From Rhizobium sp. Root1203 (GTDB lineage: Bacteria; Pseudomonadota; Alphaproteobacteria; Rhizobiales; Rhizobiaceae), in contig NZ_LMCW01000001.1 of NCBI RefSeq assembly GCF_001424945.1, forward strand, positions 466,025-530,024: 64,000 nucleotides of DNA, given 5' to 3'. A program made the position numbers and the translations under genes. Positions 18,515 to 29,142 of this stretch are shown in pieces; positions within the stretch are counted from its first letter, which is position 1, and each line of letters begins with the position of its first letter. The notes under the pieces were generated by a model. It was not told the DNA's origin. It was given only the letters and a program-made list of their open reading frames with translations, and ran no database searches.

Positions 18515-19693
18515 ATGGACGCAATCCTTGTCGTCAACGCAGGGTCGTCGAGCCTCAAATTCCAGATCTTCGAGGTGACCGATGGCGGCCTCAGGCGGTG
18601 CATTCGCGGCCAGATCGACGGCATCGGGACGCAGCCGCGCCTCGTGGCAAGAGGGCCTGACGGTGAGGTTTTGGTTGACCGCCGCTATGCGCCCGAGGTG
18701 GTCGACCACCTGCCGGCGGCGATCGCCGAAACACGCGCCTGGCTGCAGACGCTTGAGGGTTTTACCCTCCGGGCTATCGGCCATCGCGTCGTCCACGGCG
18801 GTCCGGATTACGCAAGGCCGATCCTGATCGATCATGATATCCTGGACACGCTCGCCACCTTCCAGGAGCTTGCGCCACTGCACCAGCCAAACAATTTGGC
18901 TCCGATCCGGCTCGCCATGGAGATCGATCCCGACGTGCCGCAGGTCGCCTGCTTTGATACGGCTTTTCATCGAGGCCACGCCCCCCATACGGATTGTTAC
19001 GCCTTGCCGGCGACCTACTACGAACAGGGCGTGCGGCGATACGGGTTCCATGGCCTCTCCTACGAATATATTGCCGAGCGATTGGCCGACGTCGCGCCTG
19101 ACATTGCGGGCGGGCGCATCGTCGTTGCCCACCTCGGCAGCGGCGCTTCGATGTGCGCGATGAAAGAGGCGCGGAGCGTCGAGACGACGATGGGGTTTAC
19201 TGCGCTCGACGGCTTGCCGATGAGCACCCGGCCAGGGCAGATGGATCCCGGTGTCGTGCTGTACCTGATCGATCAGCAGGGCATGACCGTGGCTGAGGTC
19301 ACCGACCTTCTCTACAGAGCATCGGGCCTGAAGGGACTTTCCGGCATCTCCGGTGATATGCGTGACCTCCTTGCCAGCAAGGACCCGTGTGCCGCTTTCG
19401 CGATCGACCACTTCATTCATCGTTGTGCGCTCAGCGCCGGCATGCTTGCGGCGGCGCTCGGAGGTCTGGACGCCTTCGTGTTCACCGCCGGCGTCGGGGA
19501 GCACTCGGCTCCGATCCGCGCCCGCATCAGCGAACGGCTCGCCTGGCTCGGTGCCGAACTCGACCCCGCGGCAAACGAAGCGGGCGACACTCTCATATCC
19601 ACGCCAGCGAGCCGCGTTCGTCTTTACGTCCTGCCGACAGACGAGGAGCTGATGATTGCACGCCATACGCTTGCGCTCATCAATGCGTCCTGA
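18515..19693 (+). CDS. ackA: Acetate/propionate kinase
   Basis: A 392-residue ASKHA-fold kinase. Phosphate loop [14 protein letters not shown] is at residues 4-17, IGHRVVHGG follows, the AckA signature [14 protein letters not shown] is near residue 170, HLGSGASM is a nucleotide loop, and FTAGVGEHS is the C-terminal loop. It makes ATP and acetate from acetyl phosphate. Directly after the Pta-family gene and opposite a phosphoketolase, it can harvest ATP from phosphoketolase-derived acetyl phosphate. The ATG is preferred to longer readings that overlap pta. Confidence 0.93.
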   Translation: MDAILVVNAGSSSLKFQIFEVTDGGLRRCIRGQIDGIGTQPRLVARGPDGEVLVDRRYAPEVVDHLPAAIAETRAWLQTLEGFTLRAIGHRVVHGGPDYARPILIDHDILDTLATFQELAPLHQPNNLAPIRLAMEIDPDVPQVACFDTAFHRGHAPHTDCYALPATYYEQGVRRYGFHGLSYEYIAERLADVAPDIAGGRIVVAHLGSGASMCAMKEARSVETTMGFTALDGLPMSTRPGQMDPGVVLYLIDQQGMTVAEVTDLLYRASGLKGLSGISGDMRDLLASKDPCAAFAIDHFIHRCALSAGMLAAALGGLDAFVFTAGVGEHSAPIRARISERLAWLGAELDPAANEAGDTLISTPASRVRLYVLPTDEELMIARHTLALINAS

Positions 19694-19718
19694 AGCCAAT
19701 CTCGAGGAGATGCAACCA

Positions 19719-20504
19719 ATGTCCGCTCCGGTCATCAACGCACAGCTTCTCAGGGGTCGAAAGGGGCTGATCGTTGGCATCGCCAATGATCGCTCCATCG
19801 CCTGGGGCTGTGCACGGGCTTTCCACGCCTTCGGCGCTGAACTTGCGGTTACTTATCTCAACGACAAAGCCAGGCCCTTCGTGGAACCGCTCGCCGGTGA
19901 GGTAGAAGCATCGATCTTCATGCCGCTGGACGTCTCTGTTCCCGGTCAGCTCGAAGCGGTCTTCGACCGTATCGCCAGCACCTGGGGTGAGCTCGATTTC
20001 GTTGTCCACTCGATAGCCTTCTCACCCAAGGACACGCTCGGCGGCCGTGTCGTCGATGTGCCTCGTGAGGGTTTTCTGACGACAATGGATATCTCCTGCT
20101 GGTCATTTATCCGCATGGCTCATCTGGCCGAGCCGCTGATGAAGAACGGCGGCACGCTGTTCACGATGACTTATTACGGATCGCAGATGGTCGTCGAAAA
20201 CTACAACGTCATGGGTGTGGCGAAGGCGGCGCTGGAATGCGCCGTGCGCTATCTGGCAGCCGAACTCGGGCCAAAGGGGATCAGGGTGCACGCCATCTCG
20301 CCCGGCGCGCTGGCCACGCGTGCGGCCTCGGGGATTCCCGAGTTCGACGAGCTGCTGGAAAAGACCAAGTCGAAGTCGCCGGCCCGGGAGCTCATCGACA
20401 TCGACGACGTCGGTGTCGCCACGGCCTTTCTCGCGCACGATGCCGCCCGCCTGATTACCGGACAGGTGCTCTATGTGGATGGCGGATATCATATCGTCGA
20501 CTGA
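19719..20504 (+). CDS. fabI: Enoyl-[acyl-carrier-protein] reductase (FabI type)
   Basis: A 261-residue SDR enzyme that reduces enoyl-ACP with NAD(P)H. GLIVGIANDRSIAWGCA is the FabI nucleotide loop. VVHSIAFSPK and MTYYGSQMVVENYNVMGVAK follow, with the catalytic Tyr-x6-Lys spacing intact (YNVMGVAK). The end, ITGQVLYVDGGYHI, is typical. The start follows gaggaga. It is last in the DUF3141-pta-ackA operon and is likely a secondary FabI, since the housekeeping copy is normally elsewhere. In this context it may reduce enoyl groups for acyl-CoA or storage metabolism (inference). Confidence 0.92.
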   Translation: MSAPVINAQLLRGRKGLIVGIANDRSIAWGCARAFHAFGAELAVTYLNDKARPFVEPLAGEVEASIFMPLDVSVPGQLEAVFDRIASTWGELDFVVHSIAFSPKDTLGGRVVDVPREGFLTTMDISCWSFIRMAHLAEPLMKNGGTLFTMTYYGSQMVVENYNVMGVAKAALECAVRYLAAELGPKGIRVHAISPGALATRAASGIPEFDELLEKTKSKSPARELIDIDDVGVATAFLAHDAARLITGQVLYVDGGYHIVD

Positions 20505-20547
20505 ACATCCGGCGAAAGTCGCGGTGCGATAGCACCGGTAACGCCTT

Positions 20548-21867
20548 CTAGAGCCAGCCGCCGGAAAATCCCGCGCGCCGCAACCCGGTTACAACGGGTT
20601 TGGATTGACGCATTATGTTCCAGAGCAAGCCCGTCCGATAGTTTTCGATCATCAGCACAACCGGTCCTTGGTCGATGCCGAAATGATAGGGGCTCACCCA
20701 CCAGCCCGTAGAACTATTCTCGACGGGATATGTCTGGTTGAATGACGGTTTGAAACCGTAAAGCCGCGTCATGCCGAGGTTCATCCGCGCAAAGTGGCGA
20801 ATGGTTGGCACGACGATTTCCGGCGCAAACGGCAGCGAGGCCACGACGACCCATGGCGCTACAGTTCCATCGTCGGGTCCGAAAGGCGCACCCCTGGCAA
20901 TGTAGTCGAAGAACTCGCGATCGACTCCCTCCAGCTTCCGCTTGCCCCAACCAGGCCCGTCGCACGCAGTGAACCCCCAGCAATGCTCGCCATATCCGGC
21001 AAAGTTCATCGGGTTGCGGATTGCATATTCCTGCTGGACATATGTCGCATGCCGGCTGTTTTGGAAATAGTCGCTGTCGTGCTCGCGCATGAATGCGTCC
21101 CTGATGCCTCGAAAGTCGATCCACATGTGCGAGAGCTGATGCGTAAAGAGCGGCCCCGAATACAGAAGTTCGCGGCCGTAGATATTTCTCCACTCGTAGC
21201 GCTCAGTGTAGGCGTCATAGGATTCCGGGGGCAATGGATGAGTCGGGGATCCGAGGCCAAGGATGTATAGGAGCAGGCCTTCATCGTAGCCACGCCACCG
21301 ATAGGGGATGAAGCCGCTCTCCGGATGCCAGCCATGCGTTAGGGTGGCACCGCCGTTGCGAGCCCAATTCCAATCTGCTCGTTCGTACAGCGCCATCGCA
21401 AGCTGACGGATTTCCACCTCATCGGCCTTGTCGCCATCAAAGTACGCGGCGACGGTCAAGGCACCCACGAACAAGAAGGCCGAGTCAATCGTTGACAGTT
21501 CGCACTGCCACGCGCGCCGCCCGGTTTCGATGTCAAGAAAATGGTAGAAAAAGCCTTTGTACCCCGATGAATCGGTCTCCGGCCCCTGCGGGCAGGCCAT
21601 GAGATATCTCAATCTGCTGCGGGTGATCTTTGCGGCAAACTCGCGGATAAGAATGCCGCGCTCTACAACAACCGGGATAGTCGCCAGCGCCATTCCAATC
21701 GCTGCGATGCTTGCGGGGGTATTGGGTTCTGTCTTGTCGCGAACCAGTCCGTTGTCCGGATTTGTGCAGTGGAGATAGTACAACAGGGTGGTGAATTGCA
21801 ATCGACTGAGGTCCTGCTCGGTCGGCAGGCGGTCGAAATCCGCGTCCGTTGAGAGCGTTTCGGCCAT
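20548..21867 (-). CDS. Glucoamylase-like (PF10091/GH144-type) glycosidase
   Basis: A 439-residue soluble alpha/alpha-barrel protein of the 'putative glucoamylase' family that includes GH144 endo-beta-1,2-glucanases and a domain of cyclic beta-1,2-glucan synthase. Features: LQFTTLLYYL at the start, SSGYKGFFYHFLDIETGRR, ELSTIDSAFLFVGAL, WRGYDEGLLLYILGLGSP, and CWGFTACDGPGW. No signal peptide, so it is likely cytosolic. It starts 5 bases after the GH94-type gene. A role in cutting beta-1,2-glucan is inferred from family and neighbour. Confidence 0.8.
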   Translation of the reverse strand: MAETLSTDADFDRLPTEQDLSRLQFTTLLYYLHCTNPDNGLVRDKTEPNTPASIAAIGMALATIPVVVERGILIREFAAKITRSRLRYLMACPQGPETDSSGYKGFFYHFLDIETGRRAWQCELSTIDSAFLFVGALTVAAYFDGDKADEVEIRQLAMALYERADWNWARNGGATLTHGWHPESGFIPYRWRGYDEGLLLYILGLGSPTHPLPPESYDAYTERYEWRNIYGRELLYSGPLFTHQLSHMWIDFRGIRDAFMREHDSDYFQNSRHATYVQQEYAIRNPMNFAGYGEHCWGFTACDGPGWGKRKLEGVDREFFDYIARGAPFGPDDGTVAPWVVVASLPFAPEIVVPTIRHFARMNLGMTRLYGFKPSFNQTYPVENSSTGWWVSPYHFGIDQGPVVLMIENYRTGLLWNIMRQSKPVVTGLRRAGFSGGWL

Positions 21868-21872
21868 GTCCG

Positions 21873-24800
21873 CTAACCAATTCCGACGTGTACATCATGC
21901 AGGCGTCCGTCTTCCACAAGCGGGACGCTTGCGTTCGGGACAGGTTCCCCGTCCAGCGTGACGGAGTACACGCCTCGGCCGATGCCTTTTGAATTGTCAA
22001 AACGGATGCGGTAGGTCGCCGATCCATGTCGGTAGGTAATCTCATAGGCGGGCCAGCCTGTCGGAACGCACGGCGCGAACCGCAGAAATGCGCCTTGCCG
22101 GTGAAAGCCAAGGATTGCCTCGAGCGCTACGCGATAAAACCAACTGGCCGACCCGGTGTACCATGCCCACCCACCGCGACCCGTGTGTGGCGCCGCGCCA
22201 TAGACATCCGCGCAGACCACGTAGGGTTCCACCTTGTAGCGCTCGATTTGGTCTTTCGTTGCGCCATGGCAAATTGGATTGATAAGGTTCCAGAGCTTTA
22301 AGGCGAGATCGCCATCGCCCTGCAGGGCCGTTGCCCAGACGACCCAGGTCGCGGCGTGGGTGTATTGGCCGCCGTTTTCCCGGATGCCAGGGACGTAGCC
22401 TTTGATGTAGCCGGGTTGCAGCACGCCTTTGTCGAAAGGTGGGTCGAAGAGTTTGATCATCTTGTCCGCCGGGAGTACGAGCCGCTCGTGAACCGCACGC
22501 ATCGCCTGCGCCGCACGTTTCGCATCCGCCTCGCCGGAAATGACAGCCCAGGCTTGGGGGAGGGCGTCGATCTGGCACTCGTCGTTCAGGGATGACCCGA
22601 GCGGTGTGCCGTCGTCGAAATATGCCCGGCGATACCAGCCGCCGTCCCAGGCGTTGGCTTCGATAGCCTTGCGCAGCGCCTCGACCCGATCGCGGCACCA
22701 GGCGGTTCTGTTTTGATCTCCACGCGACGATGAAATCTCGGCAAATGATTTCAGGACCGTGAGGAAAAACCAGCCGTTCCAGACGCTCTCGCCCTTGCCT
22801 TCGGCGCCGACCTTGTTCATGCCGTCGTTCCAGTCACCGGTCCCCATGAGGGGAAGGCCGTGGCGGCCCAATCGATAGCCATGCTCCAGCGCACGGACGC
22901 AGTGTTCGTAGACGGAGCCGAACTGTTCGCTGGTCGCCGGTTGGTTGAAGTCTTCTTCCTGGCCGTCTTTCAGCACCGGTGACGTGATGAAGGGAACCAT
23001 TTCATCAAGCAGTTGGACGTCGCCGGTCGTCGACACGTAGTGGTGGACGACCAGAGGCAGGAAATAGAGGTCATCGGTGATGCGGGTACGCACGCCGATG
23101 CCCGATGGAGGATGCCACCAGTGCTGGACGTCTCCCTCCTCAAATTGCCGTGCTGCCGATCGCAGGATATGAGAGCGGGTCTCGCTCGGCCTGCTGTAGA
23201 CCAGAGCCATCACGTCCTGGAGCTGATCCCTGAATCCGTAAGCGCCTCCGGACTGATAATTGGACGTGCGCGCCCAGACACGGCACGCCAAGACCTGGTA
23301 CAACAACCAGCGATTCATCATCAAGTCCAAGCCGGGATCGGGCGTGCTCACCTGGATCGAGTTTAGAATATCATCCCATTGGCGCGAGACAGCCGACAGG
23401 CTTGAGACTGCACGCTCAGGGTCGGCGTGTTCGTGGACCAGCCTGTGGACTTCACCGAGGTCGATGGCTTCTCCCAGAACAAAGACGACTTCCCGGCTTT
23501 CGCCGGGCGACAGGGAAATGTCCACCATCAGCGCCGCGCAGGGATCCAGCATTGGGCCGAACCGTTCGGCGAGATCGGTTCGCAGCATCGCCGCAGGCTG
23601 ACATACGGAACCATAGTTGCCGAGAAACTCAGTACGATCGGATGTTGCCGAACGCGGCGGCTCACTGGCGGCTGCGAAAGCCAGTTTCCCGGCAAAGTCT
23701 CCGCCCCAGGGGTTTCTGGCCACGATAGCGCCCGACCGCGTATCCCGCGAGCAGACAATCCGCGTCGCCGCGTCTTCGCGGTGTGTCCCAAGGACCCACT
23801 CAGCGAAATAGGTTGCGGTGACGTGCCGAGCTCGAACATCATCGTTCGTAAGTCTGAGACGAATGATCTTGACCGGATCGTTGAGCGGAACGGAGATCGT
23901 GAGCTCTTGATTGAGATGACGGCTGTGACCGATATAACGGCTGTAGCCTTGGCCGTGACGAACGGTCACCGCCGCACCAGGGCCGATAGGTAGCGGTGTC
24001 GGCGTCCAGATGTCACCGGTTTCTTCATCTCGCAAATAGAGGACCTCGCCAGGCATGTCCGCAATTGGATCGTTGGACCATGGCGTCAGGCGGTTCATCT
24101 GACTGTTCTGCGACCAGGTGTAACCAAGACCAGCTTCTGTCGTCAGGCAGCCAAATTCGGGATTCGCGATCACATTGGTCCATGGCGCAGGCGGCAGGGC
24201 AGGGGCGCGTGGTTTGGCGGCGTCGACGAGCACGACGTATTCACGTCCATCGGATGTGAACCCGCCCAACTCGTTCCAGTATAGCAATTTCTCGGCCGGT
24301 TCAGGAGGCGGGGCTGCGGGTTGCTTGTTCGGCCGAGCGGTCAGGGTCGACGGAAGAGGTGGCAGTGTCGGAAAGGGTCGTTTGAGTTGCTCGCCAAGGT
24401 CACCACCACTTCCCAGCAGGACGACGCGCGCGGCGGCAACGATGGTCGCCAGATGGTCGCCTTCCGTAGAAAGGACGAAAATCCCTCCAGGTTTGCTGAT
24501 CATTTCGCCGTATGGGCCGGATCGCAGCTTTCCGGTCAGCCGCCTGACGCTCGCCGCACCGCCCTCCTCAAGCAGGACCAGGTCAAATCTCAAGCCCCTC
24601 CGCCGAGCGAAATCGTAGCCCGTCGTAACCTGGCGAACGAGGGTGTGATCCCGATCTCCATTCGTGCGGACCAGGGCGATCGGAAGGTCGCCGGAAATCC
24701 CTTGAGCCCAGAGAGCGGCTCGATCCAATCGCTCTGTCGGGAGAGCGGTTGCCTGTCGCATGGCCGGGTTCGCAAACAAGACGCTCCCAGCCAATCGATT

Positions 24801-25781
24801 GAACAACGACACCTCGTCAGGCTTCAGGCCAAGCGTCCGAAGCTCGGTTTCATATCGCTCGGATGCCGCGAGGAACGCCCGCTCGGCAGCATCGATATTC
24901 GCGTATCTCCGAGCGATGCCGTCCACCGTTGACTGATCATCTGCGGCTCCCGTGACGAAGGCGAGGCGTGCCTCACCGCCGGGGGACAATCGAACAACCC
25001 TTCGCAAACAGAAAACCGGGTCGAGAACGGGGCCAGTCGTCCCGGAAAGCGGTGCGCCTTCGTCGAAGATCGCGGGACTGGCCGTTGTTCGGCCCCGGCC
25101 AAGAAATCTCAGCCGATCAGTTTCATACTGTAACTCCTGGGGCTGCGGTAGGTCGGATGAGGAAACGTGGACTGCCCACGTGGCTTTTTCCCCGGACGCG
25201 CGAGGCCTGCGGCGCGCAAACAAGGCGCCTGTTGCCTCGTCGAACCGGGTTTCGACAAACAGCTTGGCGAAGGCCGGATGCGCCATGTCCGCACGACGAT
25301 TGTTGAGGCAGACCTCGGCATAGCTTGTCAATTCGAGGATACGCTCGCCGGTGCCATGGTTCGTGACGCTGAGCATGCGCACTTCTGCGTCCACATCCGT
25401 TGCGACGCAGATTTTCCAGAGGATCTCGATATCGCCGGCATGACAGCGGAACTCGGCTCTGTCTCCAAAAAAGGCGTGTTGGTAGACGTGTCCCGGTCGG
25501 GGCCGCGGCTGCCTTCCTATGGACCAGAGGTCGTTGCCCGATAGATCCCGGACATAACAAAACTGGCCCCAGCAATCGCGCGTCCTGTCCTCACGCCACC
25601 GCGTAACGTCCAGGTCTTGCCAGGTTGCGTACCCGGTGCCGGCGGCCGTGGCCAGGACGCTGTACCGATCGTTGGAAAGCAAGGCGATGGCGGAGCCGGG
25701 GTGAACCGGCTCACCGACGCTGTTTTGCCATACGGTCTTGGACGCACTCGTTGCCACTGGAACCTCCGTTCGACGGGACAT
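21873..25781 (-). CDS. GH94-type glycoside phosphorylase, NdvB C-terminal-like
   Basis: A 1302-residue soluble protein built of two successive GH94 N-terminal-type beta-sandwich segments (roughly 10-300 and 500-800, the first marked by YSVLATAAGTGYATW and the second by LTTEAGLGYTWSQNSQMNRL), a linker, and the catalytic barrel. The barrel has YGFRDQLQDVMAL and the general-acid motif GTGDWNDGMN near residue 980, and closes with HTGRGGWAWYTGSASW. This is the phosphorylase half of cyclic beta-1,2-glucan synthase (NdvB/Cgs) without the GT84 membrane part. Expected chemistry is glucan plus Pi to glucose-1-phosphate. It starts 6 bases after xfp. Confidence 0.85.
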   Translation of the reverse strand: MSRRTEVPVATSASKTVWQNSVGEPVHPGSAIALLSNDRYSVLATAAGTGYATWQDLDVTRWREDRTRDCWGQFCYVRDLSGNDLWSIGRQPRPRPGHVYQHAFFGDRAEFRCHAGDIEILWKICVATDVDAEVRMLSVTNHGTGERILELTSYAEVCLNNRRADMAHPAFAKLFVETRFDEATGALFARRRPRASGEKATWAVHVSSSDLPQPQELQYETDRLRFLGRGRTTASPAIFDEGAPLSGTTGPVLDPVFCLRRVVRLSPGGEARLAFVTGAADDQSTVDGIARRYANIDAAERAFLAASERYETELRTLGLKPDEVSLFNRLAGSVLFANPAMRQATALPTERLDRAALWAQGISGDLPIALVRTNGDRDHTLVRQVTTGYDFARRRGLRFDLVLLEEGGAASVRRLTGKLRSGPYGEMISKPGGIFVLSTEGDHLATIVAAARVVLLGSGGDLGEQLKRPFPTLPPLPSTLTARPNKQPAAPPPEPAEKLLYWNELGGFTSDGREYVVLVDAAKPRAPALPPAPWTNVIANPEFGCLTTEAGLGYTWSQNSQMNRLTPWSNDPIADMPGEVLYLRDEETGDIWTPTPLPIGPGAAVTVRHGQGYSRYIGHSRHLNQELTISVPLNDPVKIIRLRLTNDDVRARHVTATYFAEWVLGTHREDAATRIVCSRDTRSGAIVARNPWGGDFAGKLAFAAASEPPRSATSDRTEFLGNYGSVCQPAAMLRTDLAERFGPMLDPCAALMVDISLSPGESREVVFVLGEAIDLGEVHRLVHEHADPERAVSSLSAVSRQWDDILNSIQVSTPDPGLDLMMNRWLLYQVLACRVWARTSNYQSGGAYGFRDQLQDVMALVYSRPSETRSHILRSAARQFEEGDVQHWWHPPSGIGVRTRITDDLYFLPLVVHHYVSTTGDVQLLDEMVPFITSPVLKDGQEEDFNQPATSEQFGSVYEHCVRALEHGYRLGRHGLPLMGTGDWNDGMNKVGAEGKGESVWNGWFFLTVLKSFAEISSSRGDQNRTAWCRDRVEALRKAIEANAWDGGWYRRAYFDDGTPLGSSLNDECQIDALPQAWAVISGEADAKRAAQAMRAVHERLVLPADKMIKLFDPPFDKGVLQPGYIKGYVPGIRENGGQYTHAATWVVWATALQGDGDLALKLWNLINPICHGATKDQIERYKVEPYVVCADVYGAAPHTGRGGWAWYTGSASWFYRVALEAILGFHRQGAFLRFAPCVPTGWPAYEITYRHGSATYRIRFDNSKGIGRGVYSVTLDGEPVPNASVPLVEDGRLHDVHVGIG

Positions 25782-25787
25782 TGGTGC

Positions 25788-28253
25788 TCAAGCATTGTCT
25801 CCTTCAGTCGAGGTTTTTTGACGCGCTCCTGGCTGGCCTTTCGAGCCCCATTTCCAGCCACTGATCGCGGGCATGTCGTCTCCGTGCTTCTCGATGTATT
25901 GCCGATGTTCGACCAGCTTTTCGTGAATTGCCTGTTTGAGATAGCCCGCGCGCGCACCCAACTGGGGCAGCCGATCGATCGCATCCTCGACCAGATGGAA
26001 CCGATCCATTTCATTGAGGACAACCATATCGAACGGCGTCGTCGTCGTTCCCTCTTCCTTATAGCCTCGGACGTGCAGATTGCCGTGATTGGTACGGCGG
26101 TAGGTGAGCCGGTGAATGAGCCACGGATAGCCGTGGAACGCGAAGATGATCGGCTTGTCCCTGGTGAAGAGGGCATCGAAGTCGCGATCCGACAGACCGT
26201 GCGGATGCTCGGTCGGCGGCTGAAGCTTCATCAGGTTCACCACGTTGACAAGGCGGACCTTAAGTTCTGGCAGGTGCTCTCGGATCAGCTCGATTGCCGC
26301 GAGCGTCTCGAGCGTTGGAACGTCACCGCAACATGCCATGACCACGTCGGGCTCGCTCCCCTTGTCGTTGCTGGCCCACTCCCAGATGCCAATGCCTTGG
26401 CTGCAATGCTTGATGGCCTGATCCATCGTCAGCCACTGCGGTGCAGGCTGCTTGCCGGCGACGACGACGTTGACGTAATTGCGGCTGCGCAGGCAGTGAT
26501 CGGTGACTGACAGAAGCGTATTGGCATCCGGCGGCAGATAGATCCGGACAACATCTGCCTTCTTGTTGGCGACGTGGTCCAGGAAGCCAGGGTCCTGATG
26601 GCTGAACCCGTTGTGGTCCTGCCGCCAGACGTGGGAACTCAGGAAATAATTAAGCGAGGCGATCGGACGCCGCCATGGAATGTGGTTGCACACTTTCAGC
26701 CATTTGGCGTGCTGGTTGAACATCGAGTCGATGATATGGATGAAGGCTTCATAGCAGGAAAAGAAGCCATGCCGGCCGGTCAACAGGTAACCTTCGAGCC
26801 ATCCCTGGCATTGATGTTCGCTGAGAACCTCCATCACTCGTCCGTCCGGTGAAAGATGGTCGTCTTCCGGATAGATCTCGGCCATGTAGCAGCGGTCGGT
26901 GACTTCCAGCACGTCCTGCCACCGGTTGGAGTTGTTCTCATCGGGGCTGAACAGGCGAAAGTTCTTGTTCTCCATATTCATCTTCATGACATCACGGAGA
27001 AACTTGCCCATCACCCTCGCCGACTCGGTGACGGTTTGCCCGGGGCCTGGTACCGATACTGCGTAGTCCTGGAAGTCGGGCATCTTCAGGTCGCGCAACA
27101 GCAAGCCGCCGTTGGCATGCGGGCTGTCGCTCATCCGGCGATGCCCAACAGGCGCCAGTGCGGCGAGCTTTGGCTTGAACTGGCCGGCGTCGTCAAACAG
27201 TTCCTGTGGGCGGTAGCTCTTCATCCACTCCTGGAGAATACGAATGTGATCCGGCTTGTCCATGTCGCCCATCGGCACCTGGTGCGCCCGCCAGTAGTCC
27301 TCGCATTTTTTCCCGTCAATCTCGGGCGGGCAGGTCCAGCCTTTAGGCGTGCGGAAGACGATCATCGGCCACATCGGACGTTTCACGTTGCCTTTGGTGC
27401 GGGCATCCGCCCAGATTCTCTTGATGTCCGCCACCGCGGTATCGAGCGTGCCGGCCAATTGCTGGTGCACGCTGGCCGGGTCACTACCCTCGACGAAATA
27501 CGGCGTGTAGCCCATGCCTTCAAACAATTTTCGCAGCTCTTCGCGCGGAATGCGGGCAAGGAAGCATGGATTGGCGATCTTGTAGCCGTTCAGGTGCAGG
27601 ATCGGCAGCACGCAGCCGTCGCGAGCGGGATTTAGGAACTTGTTGCTGTGCCACCCCGTTGCCAGCGGGCCTGTTTCTGCTTCTCCATCTCCGACTACGC
27701 ATGCGACGATCAGATCTGGGTTGTCGAACGCCGCACCGTAGGCATGGCTGAGAGCGTAGCCCAGTTCGCCGCCCTCGTGCATGCTGCCAGGCGTTTCCGG
27801 GGCCACGTGGCTGGGAATGCCGCCGGGGAAGCTGAACTGTTTGAACAGCCTCTTCATGCCTTCGGTGTCCTGGCCTACGTTGGGATAAACCTCGCTGTAG
27901 GTGCCTTCGAGATAGGCATGCGCGACCAGCGCCGGCCCACCATGTCCCGGTCCTATCACATAGATCATTTCGAGATCATCGCGTTTGATAACGCGATTGA
28001 GGTGCACGTAGAGCATGTTCAAGCCGGGTGTCGTGCCCCAATGACCCAGCAGCCTTGGCTTTATGTGCTCGCGCTTCAGCGGTTCTTTCAGCAGTGGGTT
28101 GTCGAGAAGATAGATCTGACCGACGGACAGATAGTTCGATGCACGCCAATAGGCGTCCAACGACTGCAGTTCCTCCGCCGAAAGGGGGCCGCCCGATGCC
28201 TTGTTCCCGCTGATGGCGACCTTCGCATCTCCTGCCGTGTTAAGCGAAACCAT
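25788..28253 (-). CDS. xfp: Phosphoketolase
   Basis: An 821-residue thiamine-diphosphate enzyme that splits xylulose-5-phosphate (and often fructose-6-phosphate) with Pi into acetyl phosphate and a triose or tetrose phosphate. Family features: [40 protein letters not shown], the ThDP motif [11 protein letters not shown], and [13 protein letters not shown]. Length is typical. The ATG follows aggagg. It leads the operon xfp-GH94-GH144; acetyl phosphate would feed AckA and the Pta-like enzyme encoded opposite. A CBS gene lies 110 bases upstream on the same strand. Confidence 0.95.
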   Translation of the reverse strand: MVSLNTAGDAKVAISGNKASGGPLSAEELQSLDAYWRASNYLSVGQIYLLDNPLLKEPLKREHIKPRLLGHWGTTPGLNMLYVHLNRVIKRDDLEMIYVIGPGHGGPALVAHAYLEGTYSEVYPNVGQDTEGMKRLFKQFSFPGGIPSHVAPETPGSMHEGGELGYALSHAYGAAFDNPDLIVACVVGDGEAETGPLATGWHSNKFLNPARDGCVLPILHLNGYKIANPCFLARIPREELRKLFEGMGYTPYFVEGSDPASVHQQLAGTLDTAVADIKRIWADARTKGNVKRPMWPMIVFRTPKGWTCPPEIDGKKCEDYWRAHQVPMGDMDKPDHIRILQEWMKSYRPQELFDDAGQFKPKLAALAPVGHRRMSDSPHANGGLLLRDLKMPDFQDYAVSVPGPGQTVTESARVMGKFLRDVMKMNMENKNFRLFSPDENNSNRWQDVLEVTDRCYMAEIYPEDDHLSPDGRVMEVLSEHQCQGWLEGYLLTGRHGFFSCYEAFIHIIDSMFNQHAKWLKVCNHIPWRRPIASLNYFLSSHVWRQDHNGFSHQDPGFLDHVANKKADVVRIYLPPDANTLLSVTDHCLRSRNYVNVVVAGKQPAPQWLTMDQAIKHCSQGIGIWEWASNDKGSEPDVVMACCGDVPTLETLAAIELIREHLPELKVRLVNVVNLMKLQPPTEHPHGLSDRDFDALFTRDKPIIFAFHGYPWLIHRLTYRRTNHGNLHVRGYKEEGTTTTPFDMVVLNEMDRFHLVEDAIDRLPQLGARAGYLKQAIHEKLVEHRQYIEKHGDDMPAISGWKWGSKGQPGARQKTSTEGDNA

Positions 28254-28363
28254 GGGTGCCTCCTCCTATGAGCCCAGATTGCTACGGTAAGATCTTCCAA
28301 GGTGAGAATCGTCGTATTTTCAACTGCTTTGCGTCGGCGCAACCACTGATATCGTCCGACCCT

Positions 28364-29032
28364 TTATGCAGAAACCGCGGGGAAGTGCTCAACCACACCT
28401 CTGACGCCGCGGACACTCTCGGCGGCTACGCGCGCAGCCTTCTTGCACTCTGCGGTGTCAACGTTTCCCCAGAGGTGGGCTACCCCGTCGGAGACGGTTA
28501 CAGTCATGCCTTTTCCGGCAAGACCCGTATTTTCGCTGAGGCGGATCGCAATGCTGCGACGGATCGCCTCGTCACCCGGTGCGGTTGCATCCTGGCTTGC
28601 CGCGATAATCGCCTCCAAAAGGTTCGCGCGACTAATGATACCGACGAGTTTCCCCTCTCTGACCACAGGAATGCGTTTAATGCGATGTTCCTGCATCAAC
28701 CTGGAGACCTGTCCGAGAGATGCGTCCTCGTCCACGACCACGGGCTCGCGGCTCATGACGTCGGCCACCCTCCACGCGTTGCTCTTGACATACGAACTGG
28801 CTTTCTCGTCGGCAGTGGGGAGGGGTGTTCCGAGTTCGGCAATGGCTCCCTGGCCCAACTCCGATCTCCGCAGCAGGTCACCCTCGCTGATGATTCCGAC
28901 GAGGTCACCTGCATCGTCGATCACCGGGACGCCGCTTATGTGATTGGTGAGCATGATCTCGGCGGCCCGCCTGACACTGTTGTCCGGTGATACCCCGACA
29001 ACCTGCGTGGTCATCATGTCTTTGACGAGCAT
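28364..29032 (-). CDS. CBS-pair protein with a C-terminal BON domain
   Basis: A 222-residue soluble protein. The first ~145 residues form two CBS motifs (VKDMMTTQVVGVSPDNSV...GVPVIDDAGDLVGIISEGDLL and VADVMSREPVVVDEDAS...RIPVVREGKLVGIISRANLL), which sense adenine nucleotides in many proteins. The last ~60 residues are a BON domain (ITVSDGVAHLWGNVDTAECK-like fold, ending VRGVRGVVEHF). ATG 29032 follows gggaagg and begins directly at the CBS domain. Next to phosphoketolase, it could report energy charge; this is inference. Confidence 0.88.
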   Translation of the reverse strand: MLVKDMMTTQVVGVSPDNSVRRAAEIMLTNHISGVPVIDDAGDLVGIISEGDLLRRSELGQGAIAELGTPLPTADEKASSYVKSNAWRVADVMSREPVVVDEDASLGQVSRLMQEHRIKRIPVVREGKLVGIISRANLLEAIIAASQDATAPGDEAIRRSIAIRLSENTGLAGKGMTVTVSDGVAHLWGNVDTAECKKAARVAAESVRGVRGVVEHFPAVSA

Positions 29033-29142
29033 CGCTGCACGACCTTCCCTTTGAGGGCACCGAGCCATTATCAAACTACACCTGTTGCGGGCGTTCGACA
29101 ACCGTTTCACCGGTGTTCCGGTGGCATTGACGTGGCAGCGCC

